Assembly: GCA_951799405.1 (NCBI GenBank)
Contig: OX637332.1
Coordinates: forward strand, 625,001 to 689,000
From: Agapetus fuscipes
Taxonomy: Eukaryota; Arthropoda; Insecta; Trichoptera; Glossosomatidae
Reading direction: 5' to 3'
DNA length: 64,000 nt
Each line of letters starts with the position of its first letter. The stretch's first letter is position 1. Of the stretch, positions 9,944-20,067 are shown piece after piece. Made by a program: the position numbers and the translations under genes. The notes under the pieces are model-generated. The model was not told where the DNA came from. It made no database searches and saw nothing but the letters and a program-made list of their open reading frames with translations.

Positions 9944-10760
9944 CAGACTGGTAGAATTGTAAAAAAGCTCGGACAAACGAGAATTCGGTGAACGGATAAT
10001 TTAATAGGAATATACAAAAATACTGGGAAGCAACTGGTTAGAATTTTTCAATACTATCAGTTCACATCTCCGTAAATAGATACAAAAAGCAATAAATTGG
10101 ACGACGCTTTTAGAAAATATGGGAAAATATCGATTCCTTAAAATTCATGGAGATTTGTGAGATGTGGAGCACTATTTGTCTCGTTTTGCCTTCACCCTGA
10201 GCGTCTCCGAGGACCCGTCCAAGTGTCTGTTCCCGCCACAAGACAGGAACAAAATAATCAAGTTGCCGGCTGGATGTTTTATAAATGAAAATATGACAGC
10301 GCTCGTGGAATCTAGGCGAGCAGAAGGCAAATGTAAAACCTCAATCGCTTGATGCTTCAAAGGAAACTAATTATTAGCGCTCTCTTGCTAATTGCCCGCA
10401 AACTATTTCAGGTGTTTAGCAAGTCATTCTTTTGCGTTTTTTTTTGTATGAAATAATTGCTCACTAAGAAACTCTATTCAACAAAAAGATCGTGATATTT
10501 GAAATATTTTATTTTTTATACAATTTAAAATGAAATTAATTTGTACAATATGACAGCTTGAATGGTTTGAAAACGAAAAGTAAATATCATAGACGATGAC
10601 TTATAGGAAGCTGACAAAATGGTGCTTTCAAAAAATCTTTTTTTTATGGAAACCAAAATGCACATCATGCAAGCCGGGCATATGGCGTCATTGGGCAAAC
10701 TTGAAGCTTACGTAGCCTTTTTTCCCTGTTTAATATGTTCCTGATATTCTAATGTACAAT
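9944..10760. other. Unassigned intronic sequence
   Basis: A moderately GC-rich patch at about 10160-10350 has overlapping frames on both strands with no family match. The rest is AT-rich. Confidence 0.5.
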
Positions 10761-10764
10761 GACC

Positions 10765-11020
10765 TGTAACGAGATGGATTTGTTTGTTAGGTAAAATGGA
10801 ACATGAGATTTGAATTTGAATGAAAAGGAAAACAAAGGAAGGCAGAAAGAGGGAGGAAGCTTGCCTGGCATGAGAGCTACAAGCATGTGTAATAAAGAAT
10901 AATTAATATTATTGTGCTGTGGTTGTGTATACATTGTGAAAGAAATAAAAGTAAACATATTAAAGTGGCTGTTAATTATTAATTGTGTCAATCAGCAGGA
11001 CTATTGGAAAAACCCTCACA
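10765..11020 (+). repeat. 5' LTR
   Basis: Starts TGTAACGAG and ends CCCTCACA, so has the usual TG...CA ends. It contains AATAAAG motifs that could serve as polyadenylation signals. Confidence 0.92.
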
Positions 11021-11023
11021 TTT

Positions 11024-11041
11024 TGGCGCCCAACGTAAAAG
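11024..11041 (+). other. Primer binding site
   Basis: TGGCGCCCAACG starts 3 nt after the 5' LTR and is complementary to the 3' end of a tRNA-Lys(CUU) of the usual animal type. Confidence 0.75.
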
Positions 11042-11510
11042 AAAAATCTGTAAATGAAATTCCTATAAGAAAATTTTTCACAAACAAAAACAAATGACAG
11101 TCGATTTCAACAAATGACATTGAAAACAATACAATATATGAAATAATTAAAATTGAACAGATTTATGGTTGTGAAAGCATCAACACGTTTAAAAGCTAGT
11201 GAAGACATCGACTCATACAATTTAAAACAAGAAATTGCAAGTTTTAAAAGGCGGTTTTGAAAATATTGAACGGCTGTTTTGAAAATATTGAAGGCAAGAG
11301 AATTCAAATTACCTACCTACGTTCGGAAGAAATGAACATTTAAAAATGGAACACCGCGGAAGAATGAAGAATGGATATGAACCAGTTTGTTTCAAATCAG
11401 TTTAGATAAATATATATAGATGGTGTTATATTTCATTTGTATGAAAAAATTTTTTCAATGAAATGATTTTTAATTGCATTATAATTTGCATCATAATTGA
11501 TTTTTTTTAA

Positions 11511-12048
11511 TTGCATAAATTAAAAAATATACAGCAAATGACGAAATCTAAAAAAATAAATAATAAAAAGGATTTAGAAAGTAACACAATGGAGTCCATA
11601 AATTTTGATCCTCTCAAATTAAAAATATCTTTTAATGGTGAAAGTGAACCAAATGAATTTATAATAAGGTTAGAAGAATTAGCCAAAGTCTACAAATTAA
11701 AATTAGATTATTTGGTAGAGTGTATGCCTATATTTTTAACAGATTTTCCGTTAACTTGGTACAGAGCAATTAACTGTGAATTTGATTGGAAAATTTTTAA
11801 AACCAAATTCTTACAACAATTTGAAAAATATGATTTTCAAAGGAATCTTAAGTTAGAAATTTTAAATATGGTACAAGGTCATGATAATGCATCTGTTTAT
11901 ATTTTAAAGGTAAAATCAAAAAATAATTGATTAAATAAAAGAATGCATGATAAGGAACTTATGGACATAATAATTCATGGATTGTCAGAAAAATATGCAA
12001 CTTTACTGACAACATCTGAAATTAAAAATACAGAGGAATTATCTACAA
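11511..12048 (+). pseudogene. gag-like frame with internal stop
   Basis: The frame 11511-11930 (139 codons from an ATA/ATG-rich start; a plausible ATG is at 11589) has a retrotransposon gag-like capsid segment (FIIRLEELAKVYKL, WYRAINCEFDWKIFKTKFL). After the TGA at 11928 the same frame stays open as KELMDIIIHGLSEKYATLL, which reads as more capsid. It then meets the integrase part in another frame. No zinc knuckle or protease is left. Confidence 0.65.
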
Positions 12049-12049
12049 T

Positions 12050-13024
12050 ATGTATGCAGATATAAAAAGTTTTATAAATAAATGTCAAAAATGTAAAATG
12101 TATAAGCCGAATAATTTACCTCCAGCAGGAAAAATGGAAAATAGAAAAAGAGTGGATAGACCGTTAAAAATGTTGAGTATTGATTTGATAGGACCATTAC
12201 CAAAATCAAGTACGGGCTATATACATATATTATCAATAATAGATGTTTTTACCAAATATTGTTGGTTATTTCCTTTAAGAAGAGCTACTACAGAAGAAAT
12301 AGTAAAATTAATAGAAAATAAAATATTTTTAACAGAAGGAGTACCGCAAACAATAATAACAGATAATGGAAAGAATTTAAAGTCAAATGCATTTAAAGAT
12401 TTTATGTACTCATATGGAGTACAGAAAATATTTTATACAACTTTATATACTCCCATGTGCAATAATGTAGAGACATATAATAGAACAATAGGATACACAT
12501 TAGCTATTTTTGTTGAAAATGAACAAAGAAAATGGGATACTTTCTTAGATTCAGTACAAAGCATAATAAATAATACAGTCAATTTAGCAACAGGATACAC
12601 ACCTAATGTATTAGCAAGAGGTAGGGAGATTGTACTAAATGGTGAAATTCATGGTGAAATAGTAAATGATGAAATAGAATCAAAGGAAGATTTAGATAAA
12701 TATAGAGATATGCATAAAGATAAAATGAAGGAATTAAACACATTATACAAAATTGTAACAGAAAATTTATGGGATGCATATAATAAAAATGCAAATTATT
12801 ATAATAAAGGTAGATCAAATCGTGTCTATGATCAAGGGGATATTGTATGGCGTAAAAATTTCATACAATCAAATGCAGGGAAATACTTCTGTACAAAGTT
12901 GGCTCCAAAATTTGTCAAAGCCAGAATAGAAAAGAAAGTTAGCAAGATAGTCTATGTATTAAAAGATATAGACACAAATGTTATAAATAAATATCACATC
13001 AAGGACATAATCAAATTAGATTAA
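12050..13024 (+). CDS. Retrotransposon integrase (N-truncated polyprotein)
   Basis: The 324 residues begin inside the zinc-binding region (CQKC remains of HHCC). The catalytic triad is intact: D45, D105 and E141 with exactly 35 residues between the last two (TDNGK and NNVETYNRT). The C-terminal part LAPKFVKARI and YHIKDI resembles the Gypsy integrase tail. As part of a polyprotein it would need gag-pol context for production, which this element has lost. The frame is intact, in line with the young LTRs. Confidence 0.85.
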   Translation: MYADIKSFINKCQKCKMYKPNNLPPAGKMENRKRVDRPLKMLSIDLIGPLPKSSTGYIHILSIIDVFTKYCWLFPLRRATTEEIVKLIENKIFLTEGVPQTIITDNGKNLKSNAFKDFMYSYGVQKIFYTTLYTPMCNNVETYNRTIGYTLAIFVENEQRKWDTFLDSVQSIINNTVNLATGYTPNVLARGREIVLNGEIHGEIVNDEIESKEDLDKYRDMHKDKMKELNTLYKIVTENLWDAYNKNANYYNKGRSNRVYDQGDIVWRKNFIQSNAGKYFCTKLAPKFVKARIEKKVSKIVYVLKDIDTNVINKYHIKDIIKLD

Positions 13025-13649
13025 AAAAAAAAAAAAAAAAACATATTTTCATGTGTATGAAAAATTTGAGGTGATGAATGATACGGTGAAAGTTGATATA
13101 AAAGTGATCAGTGAAAGAATGAATTATGAAATATTGCATGAATGAAGGTATGAAACATAAATTAAACAAAGTATTACATATGAAGGTAAAGTTTTTTAAA
13201 AAAAAATTGATGGACTGATAAATTTATTAATGAAAAATAAATTTGAAATAAATTTAAATATTGGGAAAGATGTTTAAACATGTTTAAAAAAAAAAAAGTT
13301 ATTTTAATGAATTGATTAATTAACTGGTGAATGTTTATTATGTATTGTTATTTGATTATTTTGAATTGTTGAATTAAGTATTTAAAAAAAAAACAAATAT
13401 TTGTTTATAATATTGAATATGAAATTTGTGTTAAAAAAAAAATATATTAATTTTAGTATGAAAGTAATTGGTATTGTTAAAAAAGGTATTAATGACTGAA
13501 TAATGTATCAGAAACAGGTTTTTTTTTATTTTCATATTTTTGAAATTTATCCTTAAAATAAAACAAAATATGTGGCGCCGGCTGAGCATTATGATACATT
13601 ATTTACTCATTGTAAAAGAAAAAAAAAATTGGGAATGTTTTTTTTTTAT
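13025..13649 (+). other. AT-rich interior of LTR element
   Basis: Many A and T runs, no coding frame and no env-like sequence seen. Confidence 0.6.
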
Positions 13650-13666
13650 GAGAGGAAGGAGGTGTA
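13650..13666 (+). other. Polypurine tract
   Basis: GAGAGGAAGGAGG lies a few bases before the 3' LTR and would prime plus-strand synthesis. Confidence 0.7.
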
Positions 13667-13667
13667 T

Positions 13668-13923
13668 TGTAACGAGATGGATTTGTTTGTTAGGTAAAAT
13701 GGAACATGAGATTTGAATTTGAATGAAAAGGAAAACAAAGGAAGGCAGAAAGAGGGAGGAAGCTTGCCTGGCATGAGAGCTACAAGCATGTGTAATAAAG
13801 AATAATTAATATTATTGTGCTGTGGTTGTGTATACATTGTGAAAGAAATAAAAGTAAACATATTAAAGTGGCTGTTAATTATTAATTGTGTCAATCAGCA
13901 GGACTATTGGAAAAACCCTCACA
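13668..13923 (+). repeat. 3' LTR
   Basis: Same 256 bp as the 5' LTR by eye, followed by the GACC target duplication. Confidence 0.92.
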
Positions 13924-13927
13924 GACC

Positions 13928-14140
13928 ATGTATTTCTCTTTTCTTTCACTGTTTAACTATATATTTTATTATGTATCTTTTTTCTCATATATTTCATCAC
14001 ATATTTTCATGTTTCTACATTTTTGTAATTTTCTATGTATTTTTTCTATTGATGTATTATTTTTTTATGGCTGGTCATGTATTGCACCCTCCACATGACT
14101 AAGCTGGAATAAACGCATATTATTATTATTATTATTTTTT
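13928..14140 (+). mobile_element. Possible LINE 3' UTR with (ATT)n tail
   Basis: T-rich non-coding sequence ends GCTGGAATAAACGCAT followed by ATT repeats, a form common at LINE 3' ends. The LTR element sits at or near its left side. No coding part seen. Confidence 0.4.
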
Positions 14141-14284
14141 TATTATTAAAAATCGGTGATCATCATTAAGTATAGTTGTTAGTTAGGTTTTTTTTTAGCG
14201 AGAATTTTCATGAACGTCCTTGAGTCTAGCTTTTTTAAATATATTTTTTTTACAATAAGAAGGGGTATATTTGCTTTCCCTTTT

Positions 14285-14485
14285 TCATATCGCTGTCCCC
14301 ATACAACTGGGGATAGCCAGAACCTCTACAGAGTCACCTCCGCTTATTGCCATCATGACATACTTCTCTCAGTTCATTCATGTCAACAGCATTTTTTATA
14401 CATTTTTTTCTTTTATATTCACCCTGTACATATATCCAGTGCTTTCCCAATTTCACCAATTTGATCAAACCATGACTTTTTAGAT
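14285..14485 (-). pseudogene. LINE family D2 3' end fragment
   Basis: On the minus strand it resembles the C-terminal coding and 3' end at 21781-22240, with the ELREVCHDGNKRR-like stretch and GGGGATAGCCAGAACC near the end. Several stops. Confidence 0.6.
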
Positions 14486-14586
14486 CATGATCTTCCCCTC
14501 TATAACATTTATTTAAGCTAAGGCAATCTAAATCTCTAAATCTAAATCTAAGTTTCAAAGATATGTATCATTTGAGATTCACATAG

Positions 14587-14785
14587 GTTTTGAAAATAAT
14601 TTTTTATAAAAATATGTATATTTGTAACCATTCTGCTCCTGAAGATGCCTTATTAGGCGAAAATGTTCAAGCAAAAACAAAAACAAAAAAGTGAATTAAA
14701 ACCATGATTTACCATTTCAATTTTTTAAATATTTAAAAAAAATGGACTTTCACTGTGTTAACAGATCAACACTAAAAAATATAAT
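14587..14785 (+). mobile_element. PLE2-type 3' end insertion with ribozyme-like motif
   Basis: It carries the motif at 14634-14673 and ends with GGACTTTCACTGTGTTAACA, the box found in the hairpin elements. The segment GTAACCAT..CTGCTCCTGAAG matches the region downstream of the PLE2 ORF at 63295-63315. It has no long inverted arm. Confidence 0.65.
14634..14673 (+). ncRNA. Hammerhead-like motif, PLE2 type
   Basis: TGCTC, CTGAAGA, extra T, GCCT/AGGC stem II, GAA, AATGTT (2-bp helix III), C and AAGCA. One stem I pair is lost relative to the copy at 63303. Confidence 0.6.
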
Positions 14786-15095
14786 CATATTGAATGCATT
14801 CCCACAAGCAGACACGCATAATTTCGCGCTCACACATGCCGCATGTGGACCTACAATATAAAAACCCAATCTCAAATGAACATAAGCCTTGCAACTCTTG
14901 CCGACCTTCCCTGAAACAGAGGTGACATTGGCAAAGTGAACCATTTTTTACAATATGGTTGGTCAGCCTCATACCAACCAATAAGTCAAGTCAATGATAA
15001 AAAAATAAGAATATAGAAGAAACCACAGTATTTCATACCGACTACAATGCTCTTTCTACTCACTTCTTTTAAATATACTCTCTGCTGATATTTAC

Positions 15096-15224
15096 ATTTA
15101 CCAAAGACGGGTCACCAACGCCCCATCAAGCTTAACAGTGATTGGGTCGTGCTTGAGAATAAGCGCTTTCTTTTACGACGACCAAGCTCGCGCGAGAATA
15201 GCGCTCACCCAATAAAGCACCATA
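15096..15224 (+). mobile_element. SINE2 3' part
   Basis: Begins ACCAAAGACGGGTCACC and keeps CTTGAGAATAAGCGCTTTC and AGCGCTCACCCAATAAAG. The tRNA head is absent. Confidence 0.7.
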
Positions 15225-15252
15225 TAGTCTATCATCTAAGTTTAATTCCATG

Positions 15253-15339
15253 CGACATTAGCCAACCTTCCCTGAAACAGGGGACCATTCTTTACCAGTA
15301 TGGGAGGTCAGCCTCATATCAAGCAATCAGTTAAGGAAC
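15253..15339 (-). mobile_element. SINE3 fragment (start half)
   Basis: Only the SINE 5' half remains, ending CAGCCTCATATCAAGCAATC. Confidence 0.65.
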
Positions 15340-15477
15340 ATCAGTAATAAATAAAATTAACGTGTATAAAAACGACAGAACCTTGAAAAGAAATCTACAC
15401 AAAAAAGTCAATAGGTTTATGGATAACATAAAATTATGAACGAATAAGCCGCCAACACTTCAGATGAGCCACCATTT

Positions 15478-15700
15478 TCTCCCTAGTGTTACTAGGGTTT
15501 CTTCTTTCCAAGCATGAAGAAATGGCTCAGCGGAAATAAATTTGATTCTAACGATGAAGTCATCTCACAAACTAATAATAATTTTGATGACTTCAAGAAA
15601 TTTTCTTTTCGGAAGGGATCAAAAAGTTGGAGAAACGCTGGACAAATTATTTGTAGCTCAAAGGACGTAGCTCATTGGATGAAAAATAAAATATTTTTTT
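15478..15700 (+). pseudogene. Mariner-like transposase C-terminal relic
   Basis: From 15513 the frame reads MKKWLSGNKFDSNDEV, close to the mariner KKWLxGKRFxSNDEV region. After a frameshift near 15625 another frame reads IKKLEKRWTNYL then LKGR, matching the mariner C-terminus. Just upstream, SP..CY and FFFP fall where mariner has its SPDLAPCDY block, with two stops. The catalytic region is broken and no terminal repeats were found. Confidence 0.6.
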
Positions 15701-15802
15701 TATCTAAAAACCAGTGTTTTATTAAAAACACCATGGACTTATTGACCTGCTGTAGCCTCATATTGTTTGAGCGAATTGATAGGTAGATTTTGTCAATGGC
15801 TT

Positions 15803-15996
15803 AATTAACTTTGCCTGTTTCAGAGAAGGTTGGCAAAAGTTGCAGGGTTCATGTTCATTTGAGGTTTGGATTTTAATTTGCAAGTGCACAATCAGCATTT
15901 GTATGCGTGACCTTACACGCGTCTGTTTATGGGCGTGCATTTGATAAGAGCTTTGAATGTTAGTTTATCTTTGCAACTTAGATTATGGATTATTAT
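15803..15996 (+). mobile_element. SINE3 copy, 5' truncated, 7-bp tail
   Basis: Ends CTTAGATTATGGATTATTAT. It abuts the SINE1 copy that starts at 15999. Confidence 0.75.
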
Positions 15997-15998
15997 AT

Positions 15999-16280
15999 GC
16001 CCGGTCTATAGCTCAGTTGGTAGAGTGCTTGCATTCCATGCCATGAGCTCGGGTTTGTACCCCACCGAGGGTGTCAGAAGTGATTTCCCGCTTCGGTGTT
16101 TATTTTCAAACCCCAAAATAAAATATCGGGAGCTGGGAAACTCCCACTTCAACTGAGGTGGTTGGCGTAAGGCCGGCCCCCTTACCTGTAAAAATAAATA
16201 GGTTCAACTTGCCACATGTGACCCCTTCAGGGATAGCGCGGCAAGAAGTTACACTATAGGTATGTGTAGCTAAAAAAAAA
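15999..16280 (+). mobile_element. SINE1 copy, 27 bp from the Ddr exon donor
   Basis: tRNA-like head TAGCTCAGTTGGTAGAG (A box) and GGGTTTGTACC (B box, two changes), then the body GTGTCAGAAGTGATTTCCCG. About 30 bp that other copies have before the GGGAGCTGGG stretch are missing. It ends GTGTAGCTAAAAAAAAA. It points toward the exon at 16308. Confidence 0.85.
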
Positions 16281-16307
16281 GAGATATGAGAGACCGCTCC
16301 CAGCTAC

Positions 16308-16539
16308 CTTGTGCCCCGTGGAGTTGGTGTACGTGACCCAGCGGCTGATGGAGTCCCTCCAGTACTCCAGCTGGAACGCCTCCATGAACTCCACGCCCTC
16401 TCCGTTGCCGAAGCGGCCCTGCGTCTCCGTCCACGTGATGAGGTGGTTCTTGCCCAGGTTGATCTCCAGGAACTCGCGCACGTCGGACGCGATGGCGGCC
16501 TTGGGGCACCAGGCACCTCCGCTCTTCTCCTGCCGTAGT
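16308..16539 (-). CDS. Ddr: Discoidin domain receptor exon (middle of discoidin domain)
   Basis: The exon follows the acceptor TTTGTTCCAG and ends before the donor GTAGCT: 232 bp, one base plus 77 codons ending in phase 0. It codes LRQEKSGGAWCPKAA, FLEINLGKNHLITWTETQGR and FQLEYWRDSISRWVTY. The SGxWCP, TQGR and YxRD landmarks are in Ddr discoidin domain order. It is GC-rich in an AT-rich surrounding, as expected for a conserved exon, and its frame joins without a break to the 7597-7744 exon 8.6 kb away. SINE1 copies in opposite orientation flank it on both sides within 40 bp. Confidence 0.88.
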
Positions 16540-16576
16540 CTGGAACAAAGCAACAAAACACCTTTAATAATGCAAT

Positions 16577-16896
16577 AAATAAAAACGCAACTAAACTACA
16601 CATATAGTGTTACTTCTTTCCGCGTTATCCCCGAAGGGTTTCACATGTGCCGAGTGGAACCTATTTATTTTTACAGGTAAGGGGGCCGGCCTGATGCCAA
16701 CCGCTTCATTTGAAATGGGGGTTTTCTCGCTTCAGAGGCGGCTGGTACTCATTTCTTGTGAACCTTGCCGGTATTTTATTTTGGAGTTTGAAATAAATAC
16801 CGAAACGGGAAATCATTTCTGACACCCTCGGCGGTATTCGAACCCGAGCTCACGGCATGGAATGCAAGCACTCTACCAACTGAGCTATCGACCGGA
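16577..16896 (-). mobile_element. SINE1 copy, inverted, 37 bp from the Ddr exon acceptor
   Basis: Near full length, with GGTATTCGAACCC (B box, minus) and CTCTACCAACTGAGCTATCG (A box, minus). Its 3' end lies next to the polypyrimidine region of the exon, so the branch point may be inside or beside the SINE. Confidence 0.88.
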
Positions 16897-17769
16897 CTAA
16901 AGTCTTGGTTGACTAAGGTAAATAATGCACTTCTGAAATATTCAATTGATACGAAGAGCGTTATTCTTTATTCTACATTCTAAGGCAAATATAACTTAAA
17001 TATGGCTATAAGTCCTTACAATTGGAGATGTATTGATACGTTTTCTGCTGGATTCTCTTTTCAATAACAATGCCATAATTTATTTTTCACAATTAACAAT
17101 TTATTTCACAACTTGACAATCACTGTATATAGGTGTTACTCAGCGAATTGCTCTTTTGCAACTATACTGTCCGTACCATTTTGATCTCTTTTATAGGGTT
17201 TCCGAGAGGCCTTTCATGCATTCTCTAGATCATTCTACCACCAGAATGTTATGTACACACACTAATACAATTCACAATCACTTTCAGATGGTTCCCTCTT
17301 ACGTTGTATGCGTGTATAAGCGCGCGTACGTATCAGTATTTTAAATTTGTCAAAAAAAACACTCAATACCACAGCTTACATCAAAATATATGGAGCAGAT
17401 AAAACGATCTTGTGAGCTATATTATTAAATGACTGTTGATTTTTTAACAAAAATCTGATAAATATCTAACCATGTTAAATTGTATCAATACTGATCAAAC
17501 CAAGAAGACTTCAGTGAGCCAGACATGAAGCACGTGCACTCTAGGATTATCAGAACTATCTTGGATGGTGCCTCCTCCGGTGTCAGACCTTTGGGACGTT
17601 CCCAGAATGCGGTTGGCAGATAATGTGGAGCCTGACGTGTAAGTAAAGGAGTAAGGAGACTATAAAAAGAAGCGACAAAGACCCTGAGTCATCAAGGATT
17701 GTGAGCCGAATGAAGTAAATAATGCTCTATGTTTTGAATCTATGGTTTAATTTTTAATTATTAAAAAAT
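16897..17769. other. Unassigned intronic sequence
   Basis: A patch at about 17520-17690 is less AT-rich but has no frame or repeat match that I recognise. Confidence 0.5.
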
Positions 17770-17900
17770 GATAACAAACTTTGTTTAGTTCTACTTTATT
17801 TATTTTTATTTAGTTACAAACAAAAATAACGAGTTGTGACCGGTTTCGGCCTCTTGGCCATCCACAGAGAAACTGAAATCTTAAAATAATGGGAGACTAT
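17770..17900 (-). mobile_element. PLE-like end with degenerate hammerhead
   Basis: On the minus strand CTGTGGA, T, GGCC/GGCC stem II, GAA, ACCGGT, C and ACAAC follow in order (17834-17867). The core A after CTG is a T, which should kill cleavage. No inverted arms or box were found. Confidence 0.4.
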
Positions 17901-18195
17901 ATAAAGCAAAATGAATATTATACACACAGTAGAATTAGGAGAAATATGAAAAATTATAAAGAAGAGCTTTGTGAATTTATCAAGTTGTATACTAAGAACA
18001 GTATGGACAAAAACAAATAGTTAAGTGAAGAGTAGGAAATTTACTAAGAATAAATTTAAGTAAATTTAACCCTACAATGTACATCTACAATGTTTCCGCT
18101 AAAACTTTTCAAAAATTGTTTAATTTTTGGGTACACAATGAATTTGTACTTTATCATCTCCACTTTGGTTTTTACATTTTCTAGGTATCAGGTCT
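17901..18195. other. AT-rich sequence, nothing recognised
   Basis: No frame, repeat or motif stands out. Confidence 0.5.
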
Positions 18196-18450
18196 TCTAA
18201 TCTAATCTAATCTAAGTTGCAAAGATATGTTACATTGGAGAATCACATTACATGCATTCTCACAACCAGACACGTACAAGTTCGCGCTTGCACATGCCTC
18301 ATGTGAACCTACAACATAAAAACCAAATCTCAAATGGACATACACCCTGCAACTCTTGCCGTCCTTCCCTGAGACAGGGGTGACATTGGCAAAGTGAACC
18401 ATTTTTACAGCATGGGTGGTCAGCCGCATACCAACCTATAAGTCAAGGAA
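18196..18450 (-). mobile_element. SINE3 full-length copy, 5-bp tail
   Basis: Reference copy of the type with a CTAAT/AATCT tail. In sense orientation it starts TTCCTTGACTTATAGGTTGG, has an inner perfect stem CCCTG/CAGGG around the GAGA loop, and ends CAACTTAGATTAGATTAG. No convincing A or B box is visible. The tail points to LINE-type priming. Confidence 0.85.
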
Positions 18451-19852
18451 CACACACACACGACAAATTCTTCATTATATTATTGATCAATTTAAATTTT
18501 TGACACTCTTTATCAGGACACATGTTTCATTTTTGATTAAGTGCTCTATATAGTCTTATTTTTTGTAACAAAAAAATAAAGTTATAAATAAGGATGACAA
18601 CGAAACCTGATTTACCGACTGTTTAACTTTAGAACAAAGGAAAGTAGGCGCTGGGAGGGGGCTCGGTGTTTGTCATTTTGGTCGTAAACTTTTATGTTAA
18701 GTTATGACGCAAGCCGTGACAACGTTTTTTATGCGAACCTTAAAGTAAAATATTTAGACAACCTGTGGCAGAAGCGACTCTGCTCGGTGTGGCTTATTTT
18801 TTACAGAAAGCTTTAAAAATAATTATTAGCGTCTGTTTGCATTATTACTGTTTTGCTTTTTTTTCTTATTACTTTTGATGACATGCCTCTCCTAACTAGA
18901 CGTGTATTCCGAGCAAGGATAGCATTTAAATTCCAAAAATGTATGAGATAATTATTCTCTCCTTGAATTACAAAAAAAAAATGGATGTCTGTACTTAAAT
19001 ATTGGAACATACAAAAGAGCGAATATAAAAATTACAGCTACCCTTTTGGAATCTATGTTTCTGAATCTATGTTAAATCATAATACTGAATGAAAATATTC
19101 ATGTCTCTACTCTCAAAATAATGCATTTCCAATAATCAAAAAAACCTTTTAAAATAGTGCTCATAATATGTTTTATTCTCGCCGGGACCTTGTTTGCGAT
19201 GTCGTTGGCAATCAAAAACTAAATATTTGTTTTCCACTTCCCAGACGTGTAAAGTCACAAGCCAATTCATGCTCGTCTATCATTCTAAAAGATAAATGGA
19301 GAATCGTTGATAGTACCTTTAAATGATTAAAAAGTGTGTGATTCTAAGCCCAAAAAAAAACACCTAACACGTTCGTTTCTATACACGAAATATACTTTGT
19401 TTTAAGTATTAAAATCTTGAGTTTTATTGCATATTTCCCTTAGATTAAGCATTTATGTTTTGTATTACGGCTTCATCTTTATTTTTTATGCACCGTAATG
19501 AAAGCTGTGAGTTTCTGCAGCATTGAATATTATTTACAATAAAAGAAAAAAAAAACATTACAGGGGGCGAGAGAGACGGCGGTGGGCGATATAGCCGTAT
19601 AAAAGTCTGTCGATTGCATTTACTCCACTCACGTCGCCCAACTGTCAAGCGACAAGTGGCTTTGATGGGGAACAGAAGTGTAGGAAGTTACGTGGTGAAG
19701 TATGAGAGTGAGGCAGGTTGGGTGAAGCTAGCAGATGATGCATGGAAGTGCGGGGATGAAACTGAGAAATCAATATTGCGCCGACTAAAAAAAATAATCA
19801 GTGTTTTTCCTTCCAGTGCCATATCTAACGACGTTCAGTTACTATTTGGTAT
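18451..19852. other. Unassigned intronic sequence
   Basis: Mostly AT-rich. 19560-19790 is less so and has a short plus-strand frame (MGNRSVGSYVVKYESEAGWVK) of unknown origin. Confidence 0.5.
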
Positions 19853-20066
19853 CTATAATCTATAGTCTAAGTTGCAGAAATATATTAACATTTAAGGCTC
19901 TCAAATGCATGCCCACAAACAAACACGTGTAGTTCTAATCTAATATAAGCTGCAAGGATATATATCATTTAAGATTTATATTAAATGCATTCCCACAAGC
20001 AGACATGTATAATTAACACATGCCGCATGTGAACCTACAACAACCAAATCTCAAATGGACTGCTAG
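19853..20066 (-). mobile_element. Two truncated SINE3 copies in tandem
   Basis: 19853-19936 is a 7-bp-tail type cut after AACACGTGTAG. 19937-20066 starts a second tail (CTAATATAAGCTGCAAGG) and stops at TCAAATGGACTG. Confidence 0.7.
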
Positions 20067-20067
20067 G

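Larger units (their letters stand above)
10765..13923 (+). mobile_element. Internally deleted Ty3/Gypsy-type LTR retrotransposon
   Basis: Two 256-bp LTRs, alike at every base I compared, flank a 2.6-kb interior, with a 4-bp target duplication GACC at 10761-10764 and 13924-13927. A tRNA-Lys-type primer site and a purine tract are in place. The interior keeps a gag-like frame and an integrase frame. Protease, reverse transcriptase and RNase H are missing; the gag frame runs into the integrase frame near 12045. The order gag then integrase and the 4-bp duplication fit Ty3/Gypsy. Confidence 0.9.
14527..14990 (-). mobile_element. SINE3 copy split by a PLE-like insertion
   Basis: 14527-14586 holds the tail and first part and 14786-14990 the rest, ending ACCAACCAATAAGTCAAG. 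The two parts join to a normal SINE3. The insertion in between is listed separately; its target duplication is imperfect (TCACATA and TCATATT). Confidence 0.75.

Noticed and set aside
16254..16603. Other frames over the Ddr exon (both strands)
   Set aside because: Only the minus frame with SGGAWCP agrees with the splice sites and with the next exon; the others are shadows of GC-rich coding DNA.
18196..18215. Telomere-like (TTAGG)n repeat
   Set aside because: Units are TTAGA, few, and always at the end of a SINE3 body.
18196..18450. SINE3 as a Helitron
   Set aside because: There is no CTRR end with terminal hairpin and no A-T insertion site; variable tandem tails fit retroposition better.
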